DNA of 64,000 nucleotides. Source: Streptomyces sp. NBC_00162. GTDB lineage: Bacteria; Actinomycetota; Actinomycetes; Streptomycetales; Streptomycetaceae. The position numbers were made by a program, and so were the translations under genes. Of the stretch, positions 25,005-32,775 are shown one piece after another. Below the pieces are notes generated by a model. The model searched no databases and was not told the origin of the DNA. It worked only from the letters and a program-made list of their open reading frames with translations. Each line of letters starts with the position of its first letter. The stretch's first letter is position 1. The stretch covers positions 6,076,001-6,140,000 of the forward strand of contig NZ_CP102509.1 of the NCBI RefSeq assembly GCF_024611995.1, in the 5' to 3' direction.

Positions 25005-26249
25005 ATGAAGCACTCACCGCGTCTTTGGACGGTACTCAGCTGCTCCCTGCTGGTCGCGTCCCTCGGGGCCGGCGCCACCGCATGCGGGTCCGGCGACAAC
25101 CCGCTGTCAGCCCGCCCGTACGACGCGGGCGAGCAAGTCGCCTTCAACCAGGCCGCCGGCGGCCGCCCCGTGGACCCCGACAAGCCCCTCGAAGTCACCA
25201 CGAAGGGGGGTGAGGCACGCATCACCGACGTCACCGTCGTGGACACCCACGGCCGCCGCCTGGCGGGCGAACTGTCCGCCAAGGGCGACCGCTGGCACAA
25301 CACGGTCCCCATGGCCGCAGGCGTCCGCTACACGGTCACCGTCAGCACCGAGAACGGCAAGGGCGCCCCGGGGCAGCGCACGATCACGTTCGACACCACC
25401 CCGGGCAAAGGCGTCCTGAAGGTGGAATTCGGCCCGGACGAAGGCAAATACGGCGTCGGACAGCCCCTCACGGCCGAACTCAGCGAACCCGTCAAGGACA
25501 AGGCCGCCCGCGCCGTCGTCGAACGGGGCCTCGCCGTCAGCGCCCCCTCCGGCGTCGAGGGCGCCTGGCACTGGGTCGACGACAAGAACCTCCACTACCG
25601 GCCCAAGGAGTACTGGCCGGCCAACACGGAGGTCTCCGTACGGAGCAACCTGGAGGGCGTCAGGGTCTCCGACCACCTCTACGGGGCCGCGGCCAAGCCG
25701 CTGAAGCTGGAGATCGGCGACCGCGTCGAGGTCACCACCGACGCCTCCTCGCACTACCTCACGTTCAAGCGCAACGGAGAAGTGATCAACACCATTCCGG
25801 TGACCACCGGAAAGCCCGGCTTCTCCACCCGCAACGGGGTCAAGGTGGTGCTCGGCAAGCAGTACTTCGTCCAGATGCGCGGCGACACCGTCGGCATCGG
25901 CGGCAGCGAGTACTACAACCTGCCCGTCTACTACGCCACTCGCGTCACCTGGAGTGGTGAATACGTCCACGCCGCGCCGTGGTCCGTCGGCTCCCAGGGC
26001 TACGAGAACGTCAGCCACGGCTGCACCGGCATGAGCACCGGCAACGCCGCCTGGTTCTACGAGAACATCACCGAGGGCGACGTCGTGCAGGTGATCAACA
26101 GCATCGGCGACGACATGGACATCTTCGGCAACGGCTTCGGCGACTGGAACATGGACTGGAAGGACTGGCGCCAGGGCAGCGCCCTCCTCAAGGGCACCCA
26201 GGAAGGCCGCAGCCCCATCGACCAGGCGCGCCTGCGGCCCACCGTCTGA
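25005..26249 (+). CDS. L,D-transpeptidase lipoprotein with Ig-like domains
   Basis: A 414-residue cell-wall enzyme. The signal ends in a lipobox-like AGATACGSG, so it should be a lipoprotein. Two Ig-like modules (about 50-245) precede the YkuD catalytic domain (about 250-370), whose signature HAAPWSVGSQGYENVSHGCTGM contains the catalytic cysteine in SHGCTGM (shown in pieces: HAAPWSVG, SHGCTGM). The family makes 3-3 peptidoglycan cross-links. The start at ATG 25005 has little ribosome binding sequence. It lies between two parts of the respiratory cluster without obvious functional tie. Confidence 0.92.
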   Translation: MKHSPRLWTVLSCSLLVASLGAGATACGSGDNPLSARPYDAGEQVAFNQAAGGRPVDPDKPLEVTTKGGEARITDVTVVDTHGRRLAGELSAKGDRWHNTVPMAAGVRYTVTVSTENGKGAPGQRTITFDTTPGKGVLKVEFGPDEGKYGVGQPLTAELSEPVKDKAARAVVERGLAVSAPSGVEGAWHWVDDKNLHYRPKEYWPANTEVSVRSNLEGVRVSDHLYGAAAKPLKLEIGDRVEVTTDASSHYLTFKRNGEVINTIPVTTGKPGFSTRNGVKVVLGKQYFVQMRGDTVGIGGSEYYNLPVYYATRVTWSGEYVHAAPWSVGSQGYENVSHGCTGMSTGNAAWFYENITEGDVVQVINSIGDDMDIFGNGFGDWNMDWKDWRQGSALLKGTQEGRSPIDQARLRPTV

Positions 26250-26258
26250 CGCGGGGCC

Positions 26259-26295
26259 GTCCGCGGGCCCACGGGAACCCCGTGCGCCCGCGGAC
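26259..26295. terminator. bidirectional terminator hairpin
   Basis: A 17-base stem with one C-C mismatch (26259-26275 with 26279-26295) and a 3-base loop lies between the convergent transpeptidase and receiver-like genes. Confidence 0.85.
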
Positions 26296-26301
26296 GCCCT
26301 G

Positions 26302-26706
26302 TCAGGCCGCCGAGGAGGACAGGCGGGAGCGCAGCAGGGCCGCCAGTGCGTCCGCGAACTCCACCGGGTCCACCGGAAGGGTCACGGCGGCGTCCGCACG
26401 GCTCCACGTGGCCAGCCAGGCGTCCTGGGGGCGCCCCATCAGCAACAGCACCGGCGGACACCGGAAGATCTCGTCCTTGATCTGGCGGCACACGCCCATG
26501 CCCCCGGCCGGAACCGCCTCGCCGTCCAGCACGCACACGTCGATGCCGCCCGCGTCCAGCTCCGTCAGAACCGCCGGCAGCGTGGCGCACTCCAGGAACT
26601 CCACCGGCGGCAGGTCCGCGGCCGGCCTGCGCCCTGCCGCCAGCCGCACCTGCTCCCGGGTGCCCGCGTCGTCGCTGTAGACCAGAACCCGCGCAGTCGC
26701 CCGCAT
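26302..26706 (-). CDS. stand-alone receiver-like domain protein (degenerate CheY)
   Basis: A 134-residue single-domain protein with receiver-like order: VLVYSDDAGTRE at the N-terminus (acidic pair), VCVLDGEAVPAGG where the phospho-acceptor Asp would be, VLLLMGRPQD replacing the usual Thr/Ser, and AAVTLPVDP where receivers have the conserved Lys before Pro. The missing Lys and Thr suggest phosphorylation-independent signalling. Start ATG 26706 with GGAGGA six bases upstream; a TTGACA (26778-26773) and TAGCAT (26757-26752) 15 bases apart may be its promoter. Divergent from ctaE. Confidence 0.82.
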   Translation of the reverse strand: MRATARVLVYSDDAGTREQVRLAAGRRPAADLPPVEFLECATLPAVLTELDAGGIDVCVLDGEAVPAGGMGVCRQIKDEIFRCPPVLLLMGRPQDAWLATWSRADAAVTLPVDPVEFADALAALLRSRLSSSAA

Positions 26707-26894
26707 TTCGTTCCTCCACGTGTCACGTGAATCACGTTGATGTTGCGCGGGATGCTACTCCTCCAGGTGCGCTGTCAACATCGGTTCGCACACCCTCGCA
26801 CGAGACGCTCACTGGCTCATCTGATGGGCCGTTCGGGCCTTGCACACGCCCCGGACACTCCGAACGGCACCCCCCGGGGTGAGGGCGGGATAAG

Positions 26895-26915
26895 CGACCG
26901 ACATAATGTCGGTCG
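26895..26915. promoter_or_regulatory. 21-bp palindrome centred on the ctaE start codon
   Basis: CGACCGACAT (26895-26904) and ATGTCGGTCG (26906-26915) are perfect complements around a single A at 26905. The right arm begins with the ctaE ATG. No ribosome binding site is evident upstream, so this may be an operator over a leaderless or weakly led start. Confidence 0.55.
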
Positions 26916-27526
26916 TGGCGACAGCAACGACAGTAGATACCGGGCACGCGCACCCGACGGTCAACCGGCCGAACCTCGTCAGCGTCGGAACCATCATCTG
27001 GTTGAGTTCCGAGCTGATGTTCTTCGCGGCCCTCTTCGCGATGTACTTCACCCTGCGATCCGTGACGGGTCCCGAGTACTGGACAGAGCAGGCTTCGGCC
27101 TTGAATCTGCCCTTCTCGGCGACGAACACGACGATCCTGGTGCTCTCCTCGCTCACCTGCCAGCTCGGCGTATTCGCAGCCGAGCGCGGTGACGTGAAGA
27201 AGCTCCGGTCGTGGTTCATCATCACGTTCGTCATGGGTGCGATCTTCATTGGCGGCCAGGTGTTCGAGTACACCGAGCTGGTCAAGCACGAGGGCATGAG
27301 CCTCTCGTCCGGTCCGTACGGCTCGGTCTTCTACCTGACCACCGGGTTCCACGGTCTGCACGTGACGGGCGGTCTCATCGCCTTCCTGCTGGTCCTCGGC
27401 CGGACGTACGCGGCCAAGAGGTTCACCCACGAACAGGCCACGTCGGCCATCGTCGTGTCCTACTACTGGCACTTCGTCGATGTCGTCTGGATCGGCCTCT
27501 TCGCCACGATCTACCTGATCAAGTAG
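26906..27526 (+). CDS. ctaE: cytochrome c oxidase subunit III
   Basis: A 206-residue subunit III with five membrane helices ([21 protein letters not shown] first) and the conserved Glu in SSELMFF and the [12 protein letters not shown] segment. It stabilises the oxidase and its oxygen path. It leads the ctaE-qcrC-qcrA-qcrB operon, so the oxidase and the bc1 complex are co-expressed, as in other actinobacteria with a bc1-aa3 supercomplex. The ATG lies inside a 21-bp palindrome and the upstream gap to the receiver-like gene is 199 bases. Confidence 0.95.
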   Translation: MSVVATATTVDTGHAHPTVNRPNLVSVGTIIWLSSELMFFAALFAMYFTLRSVTGPEYWTEQASALNLPFSATNTTILVLSSLTCQLGVFAAERGDVKKLRSWFIITFVMGAIFIGGQVFEYTELVKHEGMSLSSGPYGSVFYLTTGFHGLHVTGGLIAFLLVLGRTYAAKRFTHEQATSAIVVSYYWHFVDVVWIGLFATIYLIK

Positions 27527-27602
27527 CGAAAACGTCACCGGGCACGACCCGGCACTCCATCCAGAAACACCGACGCAGAAGATCCTGACACCGGGGTAAT
27601 CC

Positions 27603-28412
27603 GTGAAAAAGCTCTCCGCACGACGACGCCATCCGCTGGCGGCGGTCGTCGTTCTACTCCTCGCGCTGGCGGCCACTGGGGGGCTGTACGCCGCCTTCGC
27701 CCCCGCGGGCAAGGCGCAGGCCGATGAAACCGCCCAGTCCCTCGCCATCGAGGAGGGCAAGAAGCTCTACGCCGTGGGTTGCGCAAGCTGCCACGGAACC
27801 GGCGGTCAGGGTTCCTCTGACGGCCCGAGCCTGGTCGGCGTCGGCTCCGCGGCCGTCGACTTCCAGGTGAGCACGGGCCGCATGCCCGCCCAGCAGCCCG
27901 GCGCCCAGGTGCCGAAGAAGCCCGTCATCTACACCCAGGCGCAGATCGACCAGCTGGCGGCGTACATCGCGTCCCTCGGTGCCGGTCCGATCACGCCGAC
28001 CGAGAAGCAGTACGACCCGGCGGGTGCCGACATCGCCGCTGGTGGTGAGCTGTTTCGCAACAACTGCGCGCAGTGCCACAACTTCACCGGCGAGGGCGGC
28101 GCACTGACGAACGGCAAGTACGCCCCCAACCTTGAGGACGTCTCGCCGAAGCACATCTACGAGGCCATGCTGACCGGCCCGCAGAACATGCCCTCCTTCC
28201 CGGACAGCACCATGCCGGAGAAGCAGAAGAAGGACATCATCGCGTACCTCGAGAACGTCAACGGCGAGAAGTCCACCAGCCCCGGTGGCCTCAAGCTCGG
28301 CGGCCTCGGTCCCGTCTCCGAGGGTCTGTTCGGCTGGATCTTCGGTCTGGGTGCGCTGATCGCTGTTGCCGTCTGGGTCGCGGCCCACACCGCTAAGGCC
28401 AAGAAGTCATGA
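27603..28412 (+). CDS. qcrC: cytochrome bc1 diheme cytochrome c subunit
   Basis: A 269-residue membrane-anchored diheme cytochrome c. It has an N-terminal membrane helix, two heme motifs CxxCH (CASCH near residue 60 and CAQCH near 157) and a C-terminal helix (LFGWIFGLGALIAVAVWVAA). Two hemes on one chain replace soluble cytochrome c in actinobacteria, passing electrons to CuA. Starts at GTG 27603. Its stop overlaps the qcrA ATG. Confidence 0.95.
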   Translation: MKKLSARRRHPLAAVVVLLLALAATGGLYAAFAPAGKAQADETAQSLAIEEGKKLYAVGCASCHGTGGQGSSDGPSLVGVGSAAVDFQVSTGRMPAQQPGAQVPKKPVIYTQAQIDQLAAYIASLGAGPITPTEKQYDPAGADIAAGGELFRNNCAQCHNFTGEGGALTNGKYAPNLEDVSPKHIYEAMLTGPQNMPSFPDSTMPEKQKKDIIAYLENVNGEKSTSPGGLKLGGLGPVSEGLFGWIFGLGALIAVAVWVAAHTAKAKKS

Positions 28413-29464
28413 GTCAAGACATTCCCGAAGACAAGCACCTGCCGAGTGAGCAGGGCGACGCGCACCACGGTGCCGTAGCGGTCGCGGACGACCCGTTCGC
28501 CGACCCGGGCCTTCCGGTCCACAAGCCGCGCATCCAGGACATCGACGAGCGTGCGGCGAGGCGTTCCGAGCGCACCGTCGCGATGCTGTTCACGCTGTCG
28601 ATGCTGGCCACGGTGGCCTTCATCGCCTCCTACGTGATCTTCCCGGTCGACAAGATCGTGTACATCTTCCCCATCGGGAAGGTGAGCGCGCTCAACTTCG
28701 CGCTGGGCATGACCCTGGGCACGGCGCTCTTCTGCATCGGCGCGGGCGCGGTCCACTGGGCCCGCACCCTGATGTCCGACGTCGAGGTCGCCGCCGAGCG
28801 CCACGAGATCGCCGCTCCGCCGGAGGTCAAGGCGCAGGTCATGCAGGACTTCCGCGATGGTGCGGACGAGTCCGGCATCGCCCGCCGTCCGCTGATCCGC
28901 AACACGCTGCTGGGCGCGCTGGCCATGCTGCCGCTCTCCGCCGTCATGATCATGCGCGACCTGGGTCCCCTGCCCGAGGACAAGCTGCGCAAGACCCTGT
29001 GGGCCAAGGGCAAGCTGCTCATCAACCAGAACACGATGGAGCCGCTGCGTCCCGAGGACGTCCTGGTCGGTTCGCTGACCTTCGCCATGCCGGAAGGCCT
29101 GGAGGAGGAGCAGCACGACTTCCAGGTCCAGATCGCCAAGGCCGCCCTGATGATCGTCCGCATTCAGCCGGACGACATCAAGGACAAGCAGCAGCTGGAG
29201 TGGTCCCACGACGGGATCGTGGCCTACTCCAAGATCTGCACCCACGTCGGCTGCCCGATCAGCCTGTACGAGCAGCAGACGCACCACGTGCTCTGCCCGT
29301 GCCACCAGTCCACTTTCGACCTCTCCGACGGCGCCCGTGTCATCTTCGGCCCGGCCGGTCACGCGCTTCCGCAGCTGCGGATCGGCGTGAATGACGAAGG
29401 CTTCCTCGAAGCGCTCGGCGACTTCGAAGAGCCCGTCGGTCCTGCATTCTGGGAGCGCGGATGA
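28409..29464 (+). CDS. qcrA: Rieske iron-sulfur subunit of cytochrome bc1
   Basis: A 351-residue Rieske protein with a long N-terminus and three membrane helices (about 58-80, 92-115, 168-185), the actinobacterial form. The 2Fe-2S ligands are in CTHVGCPI and CPCHQSTFD (about 274-298). It takes electrons from menaquinol. ATGA overlap with qcrC and again with qcrB at its end. Confidence 0.95.
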   Translation: MSQDIPEDKHLPSEQGDAHHGAVAVADDPFADPGLPVHKPRIQDIDERAARRSERTVAMLFTLSMLATVAFIASYVIFPVDKIVYIFPIGKVSALNFALGMTLGTALFCIGAGAVHWARTLMSDVEVAAERHEIAAPPEVKAQVMQDFRDGADESGIARRPLIRNTLLGALAMLPLSAVMIMRDLGPLPEDKLRKTLWAKGKLLINQNTMEPLRPEDVLVGSLTFAMPEGLEEEQHDFQVQIAKAALMIVRIQPDDIKDKQQLEWSHDGIVAYSKICTHVGCPISLYEQQTHHVLCPCHQSTFDLSDGARVIFGPAGHALPQLRIGVNDEGFLEALGDFEEPVGPAFWERG

Positions 29465-31092
29465 GCACTGCGACCACTGACACCAAGGCGCGTAAAGCGC
29501 CGGCCGGCGAGCGAGTAGCCGACTGGGCGGACGGCCGCCTGGGCATCTACGGCCTGGCCAAGGCCAACATGCGCAAGATCTTCCCGGACCACTGGTCCTT
29601 CATGCTCGGTGAGATCTGCCTCTACAGCTTCATCATCATCATCCTCACGGGTGTGTACCTGACGCTGTTCTTCCACCCGAGCATGAACGAGGTCGTGTAC
29701 CACGGCTCGTACGTGCCCATGCAGGGCGTCATGATGTCCGAGGCCTTCGCCTCGACCCTGGACATCAGCTTCGACGTCCGCGGTGGTCTGCTCATCCGTC
29801 AGATCCACCACTGGGCCGCGCTGATCTTCGTCGCGGCCATGGTCGTGCACATGATGCGCGTCTTCTTCACCGGCGCGTTCCGCAAGCCGCGTGAGATCAA
29901 CTGGATCTTCGGCTTCCTGCTGCTGTTCCTCGGCATGTTCACCGGTTTCACCGGTTACTCGCTGCCGGACGACCTGCTGTCGGGTACCGGTGTCCGCTTC
30001 ATGCAGGGCGCGATCCTGTCCGTCCCGGTCGTCGGCACGTACCTGTCGATGTTCCTGTTCGGCGGGGAGTTCCCGGGCGGCGACTTCGTCGCGCGGTTCT
30101 ACTCGGTGCACATCCTGCTGCTGCCCGGCATCATGATGGGCCTGCTGGTGGCCCACCTGATCCTGGTCTTCTACCACAAGCACACCCAGTTCCCCGGCCC
30201 CGGCAAGACGAACAACAACGTCGTCGGCATGCCGCTGCTGCCGGTCTACATGGCCAAGGCCGGAGGCTTCTTCTTCCTGGTCTTCGGTGTCATCGCGGCC
30301 ATCGCGGCGATCGCCTCGATCAACCCGATCTGGGCGCTCGGCCCGTACCGCCCGGACCACGTGTCCACCGGTGCGCAGCCCGACTGGTACATGGGTATGC
30401 CGGAAGGCCTGATCCGAGCCATGCCCGGCTGGGAGATCAACCTGTGGGGCCACACGCTCGTCCTGGGCGTGTTCATCCCGCTGCTGCTCTTCCCGCTGGT
30501 GCTGTGCTCGATCGCCGTCTGGCCGTTCATCGAGTCCTGGGTCACCGGTGACAAGCGCGAGCACCACCTGCTGGACCGCCCGCGCAACGTCCCGACCCGT
30601 ACGGCCTTCGGTGTCGCCTGGATCGCGGAGTACATCGTCCTGCTGATCGGCGGTGGAAACGACATGTTCGCGCAGTACTTCCACCTGTCGCTCAACGGGC
30701 TCACCTGGTTCGTCCGGATCGGCTTCTTCGTCGTCCCGGTCCTCGCCTTCATCGCCACCAAGCGGATCTGCCTCGGCCTCCAGCGCCGGGACCGCGACAA
30801 GGTGCTGCACGGTCGCGAGACCGGCATCATCAAGCGCCTGCCGCACGGTGAGTTCGTCGAGATCCACGAGCCGCTCTCGCAGGACAAGCTGCACACGCTC
30901 ACCTCGTACACGCAGTACGAGCCGATCGAGATCGGCCCGACGGTCGACGAGAACGGTGTCGAGCGCAAGGTGAAGCTCGGCGAGAAGCTGCGGGCGAAGC
31001 TCAGCAAGGGCTTCTACGCGGAGAACAACCAGATTCCGAAGCCCACGGTGGAGGAGTACAAGGAGATCCAGAGCGGCCACGGCCACCACTGA
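29461..31092 (+). CDS. qcrB: cytochrome b subunit of cytochrome bc1
   Basis: A 543-residue cytochrome b carrying hemes bL and bH and the quinol sites. Four helices with the His ligands (IRQIHHWAALIF, VVHMMRVFFTGAFRKPRE, FYSVHILLLPG, LVAHLILVFYHKH), the PEWY-equivalent PDWYMG, and a long hydrophilic C-terminal extension (about 420-543) typical of actinobacteria. It starts at an ATGA overlap with qcrA. Two hairpins follow. Confidence 0.95.
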   Translation: MSTATTDTKARKAPAGERVADWADGRLGIYGLAKANMRKIFPDHWSFMLGEICLYSFIIIILTGVYLTLFFHPSMNEVVYHGSYVPMQGVMMSEAFASTLDISFDVRGGLLIRQIHHWAALIFVAAMVVHMMRVFFTGAFRKPREINWIFGFLLLFLGMFTGFTGYSLPDDLLSGTGVRFMQGAILSVPVVGTYLSMFLFGGEFPGGDFVARFYSVHILLLPGIMMGLLVAHLILVFYHKHTQFPGPGKTNNNVVGMPLLPVYMAKAGGFFFLVFGVIAAIAAIASINPIWALGPYRPDHVSTGAQPDWYMGMPEGLIRAMPGWEINLWGHTLVLGVFIPLLLFPLVLCSIAVWPFIESWVTGDKREHHLLDRPRNVPTRTAFGVAWIAEYIVLLIGGGNDMFAQYFHLSLNGLTWFVRIGFFVVPVLAFIATKRICLGLQRRDRDKVLHGRETGIIKRLPHGEFVEIHEPLSQDKLHTLTSYTQYEPIEIGPTVDENGVERKVKLGEKLRAKLSKGFYAENNQIPKPTVEEYKEIQSGHGHH

Positions 31093-31130
31093 TCTCCCGC
31101 GCGACCGTTTGACCGCATGACCCGCTCGAG

Positions 31131-31197
31131 GGACTGATTTCGGTCAGTCCTGGTGTCGCCACGGCGAGAGCCCCGTCCAGTGTCTGGACGGGGCTCT
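31131..31197 (+). terminator. tandem terminator hairpins after qcrB
   Basis: First hairpin GGACTGA (31131-31137)/TCAGTCC (31144-31150). Second: AGAGCCCCGTCCAG (31167-31180)/CTGGACGGGGCTCT (31184-31197), 14 perfect pairs with a TGT loop followed by TTTG. The second is a good factor-independent terminator. Confidence 0.88.
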
Positions 31198-31275
31198 TTG
31201 CCGTCTCCGGGGCTGGATAGGCTGAAGACCTTCCCATTTCCACGTGGAATCCCCGACCAGCAGCAGGAGCGGACC

Positions 31276-32340
31276 ATGAACGTTGTGACCCCGGCAGGCG
31301 GCGACAGCGTGGCGGCCCGCGGCTGGCCGGGCCTCCTCGACGCCCTGCTGACCGGCCACGACCTCGGCGCGGACGACACGGCGTGGGCCATGGACCGGAT
31401 CATGCGCGGCGAGGCCACCGACGCCCAGATCGCGGGCTTCGTGGTCGCGCTGCGCGCCAAGGGGGAGACCGTCGAGGAGATCACCGGCCTCGTCGGGAGC
31501 ATGTACGAACACGCCAACCTGATCGAGGTGCCGGGCCGGACGGTGGACATCGTCGGCACCGGCGGCGACGGGGCCAAGACGGTGAACATCTCCACGATGT
31601 CGGCGATCGTCGTGGCCGGTACGGGCGCCAAGGTGGTCAAGCACGGCAACCGGGCCGCGTCCTCCGCGAGCGGGTCCTCGGACGTCCTGGAGAAGCTCGG
31701 GGTCAACCTGGACCTGACCCCCGCCGGGGTGGTGCGGGTCGCCGAGGAGGCCGGCATCACCTTCTGCTTCGCCGTGAAGTTCCACCCTGCGCTGCGGCAC
31801 GTGGCCGCCGCCCGCAAGGAGCTGGGCATCCGGACCCTGTTCAACTTCCTCGGCCCGCTGACCAACCCGGCGCGGGTACGGGCCCAGGCGACCGGCGTGG
31901 CCGACCCCCGGGTGGCGCCCATCGTCGCGGGCGTGCTCGCCGAGCGGGGCTCCTCGGCGCTGGTGTTCCGGGGTGACGACGGCCTGGACGAGCTGACCAC
32001 GACCGCGACCTCGCGGGTGTGGTGGGTCCGGGACGGCCAGGTCGTGGAGCAGCCGTTCGACCCGCGCGACGTGGGCATCTCCCTGGTGGACGTGTCGGCG
32101 CTGCGCGGCGCGGACGCCTCGTACAACGCGGACGTCGCCCGCCGCCTGCTGGCCGGCGAAACGGGTCCGGTCCGCGACGCGGTACTGCTGAACTCGGCGG
32201 CGGCCCTGGTCGCGCTGGACCCGGGCCCGGGCACGCTGGAGGAGCAGATCGCGGCGGGCATCACCCGTGCGGCGGAGGCGATCGACTCGGGTGCGGCCCG
32301 TGCCGCCCTGGAGCGCTGGGTGGCGGCCAGCAACGCCTGA
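31276..32340 (+). CDS. trpD: anthranilate phosphoribosyltransferase
   Basis: TrpD adds phosphoribosyl pyrophosphate to anthranilate, the second step of tryptophan synthesis. The 354-residue protein has the phosphoribosyl site [15 protein letters not shown] near residue 90-105 and [18 protein letters not shown] after it. Start ATG 31276 with CAGGAG six bases upstream. It is alone between terminators, far from the fused trpE/G at 58-60 kb. Its expression would meet that pathway by metabolite rather than by operon. Confidence 0.95.
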   Translation: MNVVTPAGGDSVAARGWPGLLDALLTGHDLGADDTAWAMDRIMRGEATDAQIAGFVVALRAKGETVEEITGLVGSMYEHANLIEVPGRTVDIVGTGGDGAKTVNISTMSAIVVAGTGAKVVKHGNRAASSASGSSDVLEKLGVNLDLTPAGVVRVAEEAGITFCFAVKFHPALRHVAAARKELGIRTLFNFLGPLTNPARVRAQATGVADPRVAPIVAGVLAERGSSALVFRGDDGLDELTTTATSRVWWVRDGQVVEQPFDPRDVGISLVDVSALRGADASYNADVARRLLAGETGPVRDAVLLNSAAALVALDPGPGTLEEQIAAGITRAAEAIDSGAARAALERWVAASNA

Positions 32341-32372
32341 TGCCGATGCACGCCGACTGATCGTTTTCGGTC

Positions 32373-32405
32373 AAGGCCCCGGTCCGGATGGTGGACCGGG
32401 GTCTT
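32373..32405 (+). terminator. terminator after trpD
   Basis: AAGGCCCCGGTCC (32373-32385) pairs with GGACCGGGGTCTT (32393-32405), with one G-T pair and a 7-base loop. Confidence 0.8.
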
Positions 32406-32435
32406 GCGCGTGCGGGATCCTGTGGCAGGATGCTG

Positions 32436-32556
32436 ATCAGGTCACGAGTGACAGCGTTTAGGCCCCGGCTTGCTGTCCGGCAACCCTCCTTCCGTGGCGG
32501 GGTGCCCCGGGTGATGACCAGGTCGTAGGCAGCGAGGTCTACGGCAAGCGCGGATC
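32436..32556 (+). promoter_or_regulatory. SAM-IV riboswitch
   Basis: The segment matches the SAM-IV aptamer that I know from actinobacteria: GGTCACGAGTGACAGCG at the 5' side (P1 left GGTCA at 32440-32444), CCCCGGCTTGCTG with CCGGCAACCC, GGCGGGGTGCCCCGGGTGATGACC closing P1 (TGACC 32515-32519), then the 3' extension with AGGTCGTAGGC/GGTCTACGGC and AAGCGCGG. It senses S-adenosylmethionine and normally switches off downstream sulfur genes when SAM is high. The gap of 435 bases between trpD and the PLP gene is mostly this leader. Confidence 0.9.
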
Positions 32557-32595
32557 CCTCGACACCAGGGGTCCTGGTCTCTCGAGGAGCGTTTT
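32557..32595 (+). terminator. hairpin with T-tract, likely expression platform of the SAM-IV leader
   Basis: CCTCGA...ACCAGG pairs with CCTGGT...TCGAGG (32557-32587), followed by AGCGTTTT. The 3' arm contains TCGAGG, which runs straight into the GAGGAG ribosome binding site (32584-32589) of the short ORF, so the hairpin could both end transcription and hide that site. Confidence 0.65.
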
Positions 32596-32597
32596 CC

Positions 32598-32618
32598 GTG
32601 AGCAAGCGAATGCGATAG
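32598..32618 (+). CDS. hexapeptide leader ORF in the SAM-IV leader
   Basis: GTG AGC AAG CGA ATG CGA TAG encodes VSKRMR. GAGGAG at 32584-32589 lies eight bases before the GTG, a good ribosome binding site. A small hairpin GGGCG-ACTC-CGCCC (32618-32631) begins at the stop codon and is followed by CTTCTTC. No function is known to me; it contains a Met codon near its end, which may matter in a SAM-controlled leader. Confidence 0.5.
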   Translation: MSKRMR

Positions 32619-32641
32619 GGCGACTCCGCCCCTTCTTCAAC

Positions 32642-32686
32642 CCTCGGATCAGGGTCACTTCCGTGTACCCCCGTTCAGATCCGAGG
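32642..32686 (+). other. 9-bp stem in the leader before the PLP gene
   Basis: CCTCGGATC (32642-32650) and GATCCGAGG (32678-32686) are perfect complements around a 27-base loop, between the leader ORF and the PLP-enzyme start at 32776. Possible second control stem. Confidence 0.4.
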
Positions 32687-32775
32687 ACTTCCCGTACCCC
32701 GCCGCACGGCGCCGCGCCGTGGCCGCGTACGGGCACACCGAAGCCATTCACCCCTGCCTGCCGGGAGATTCCGCC

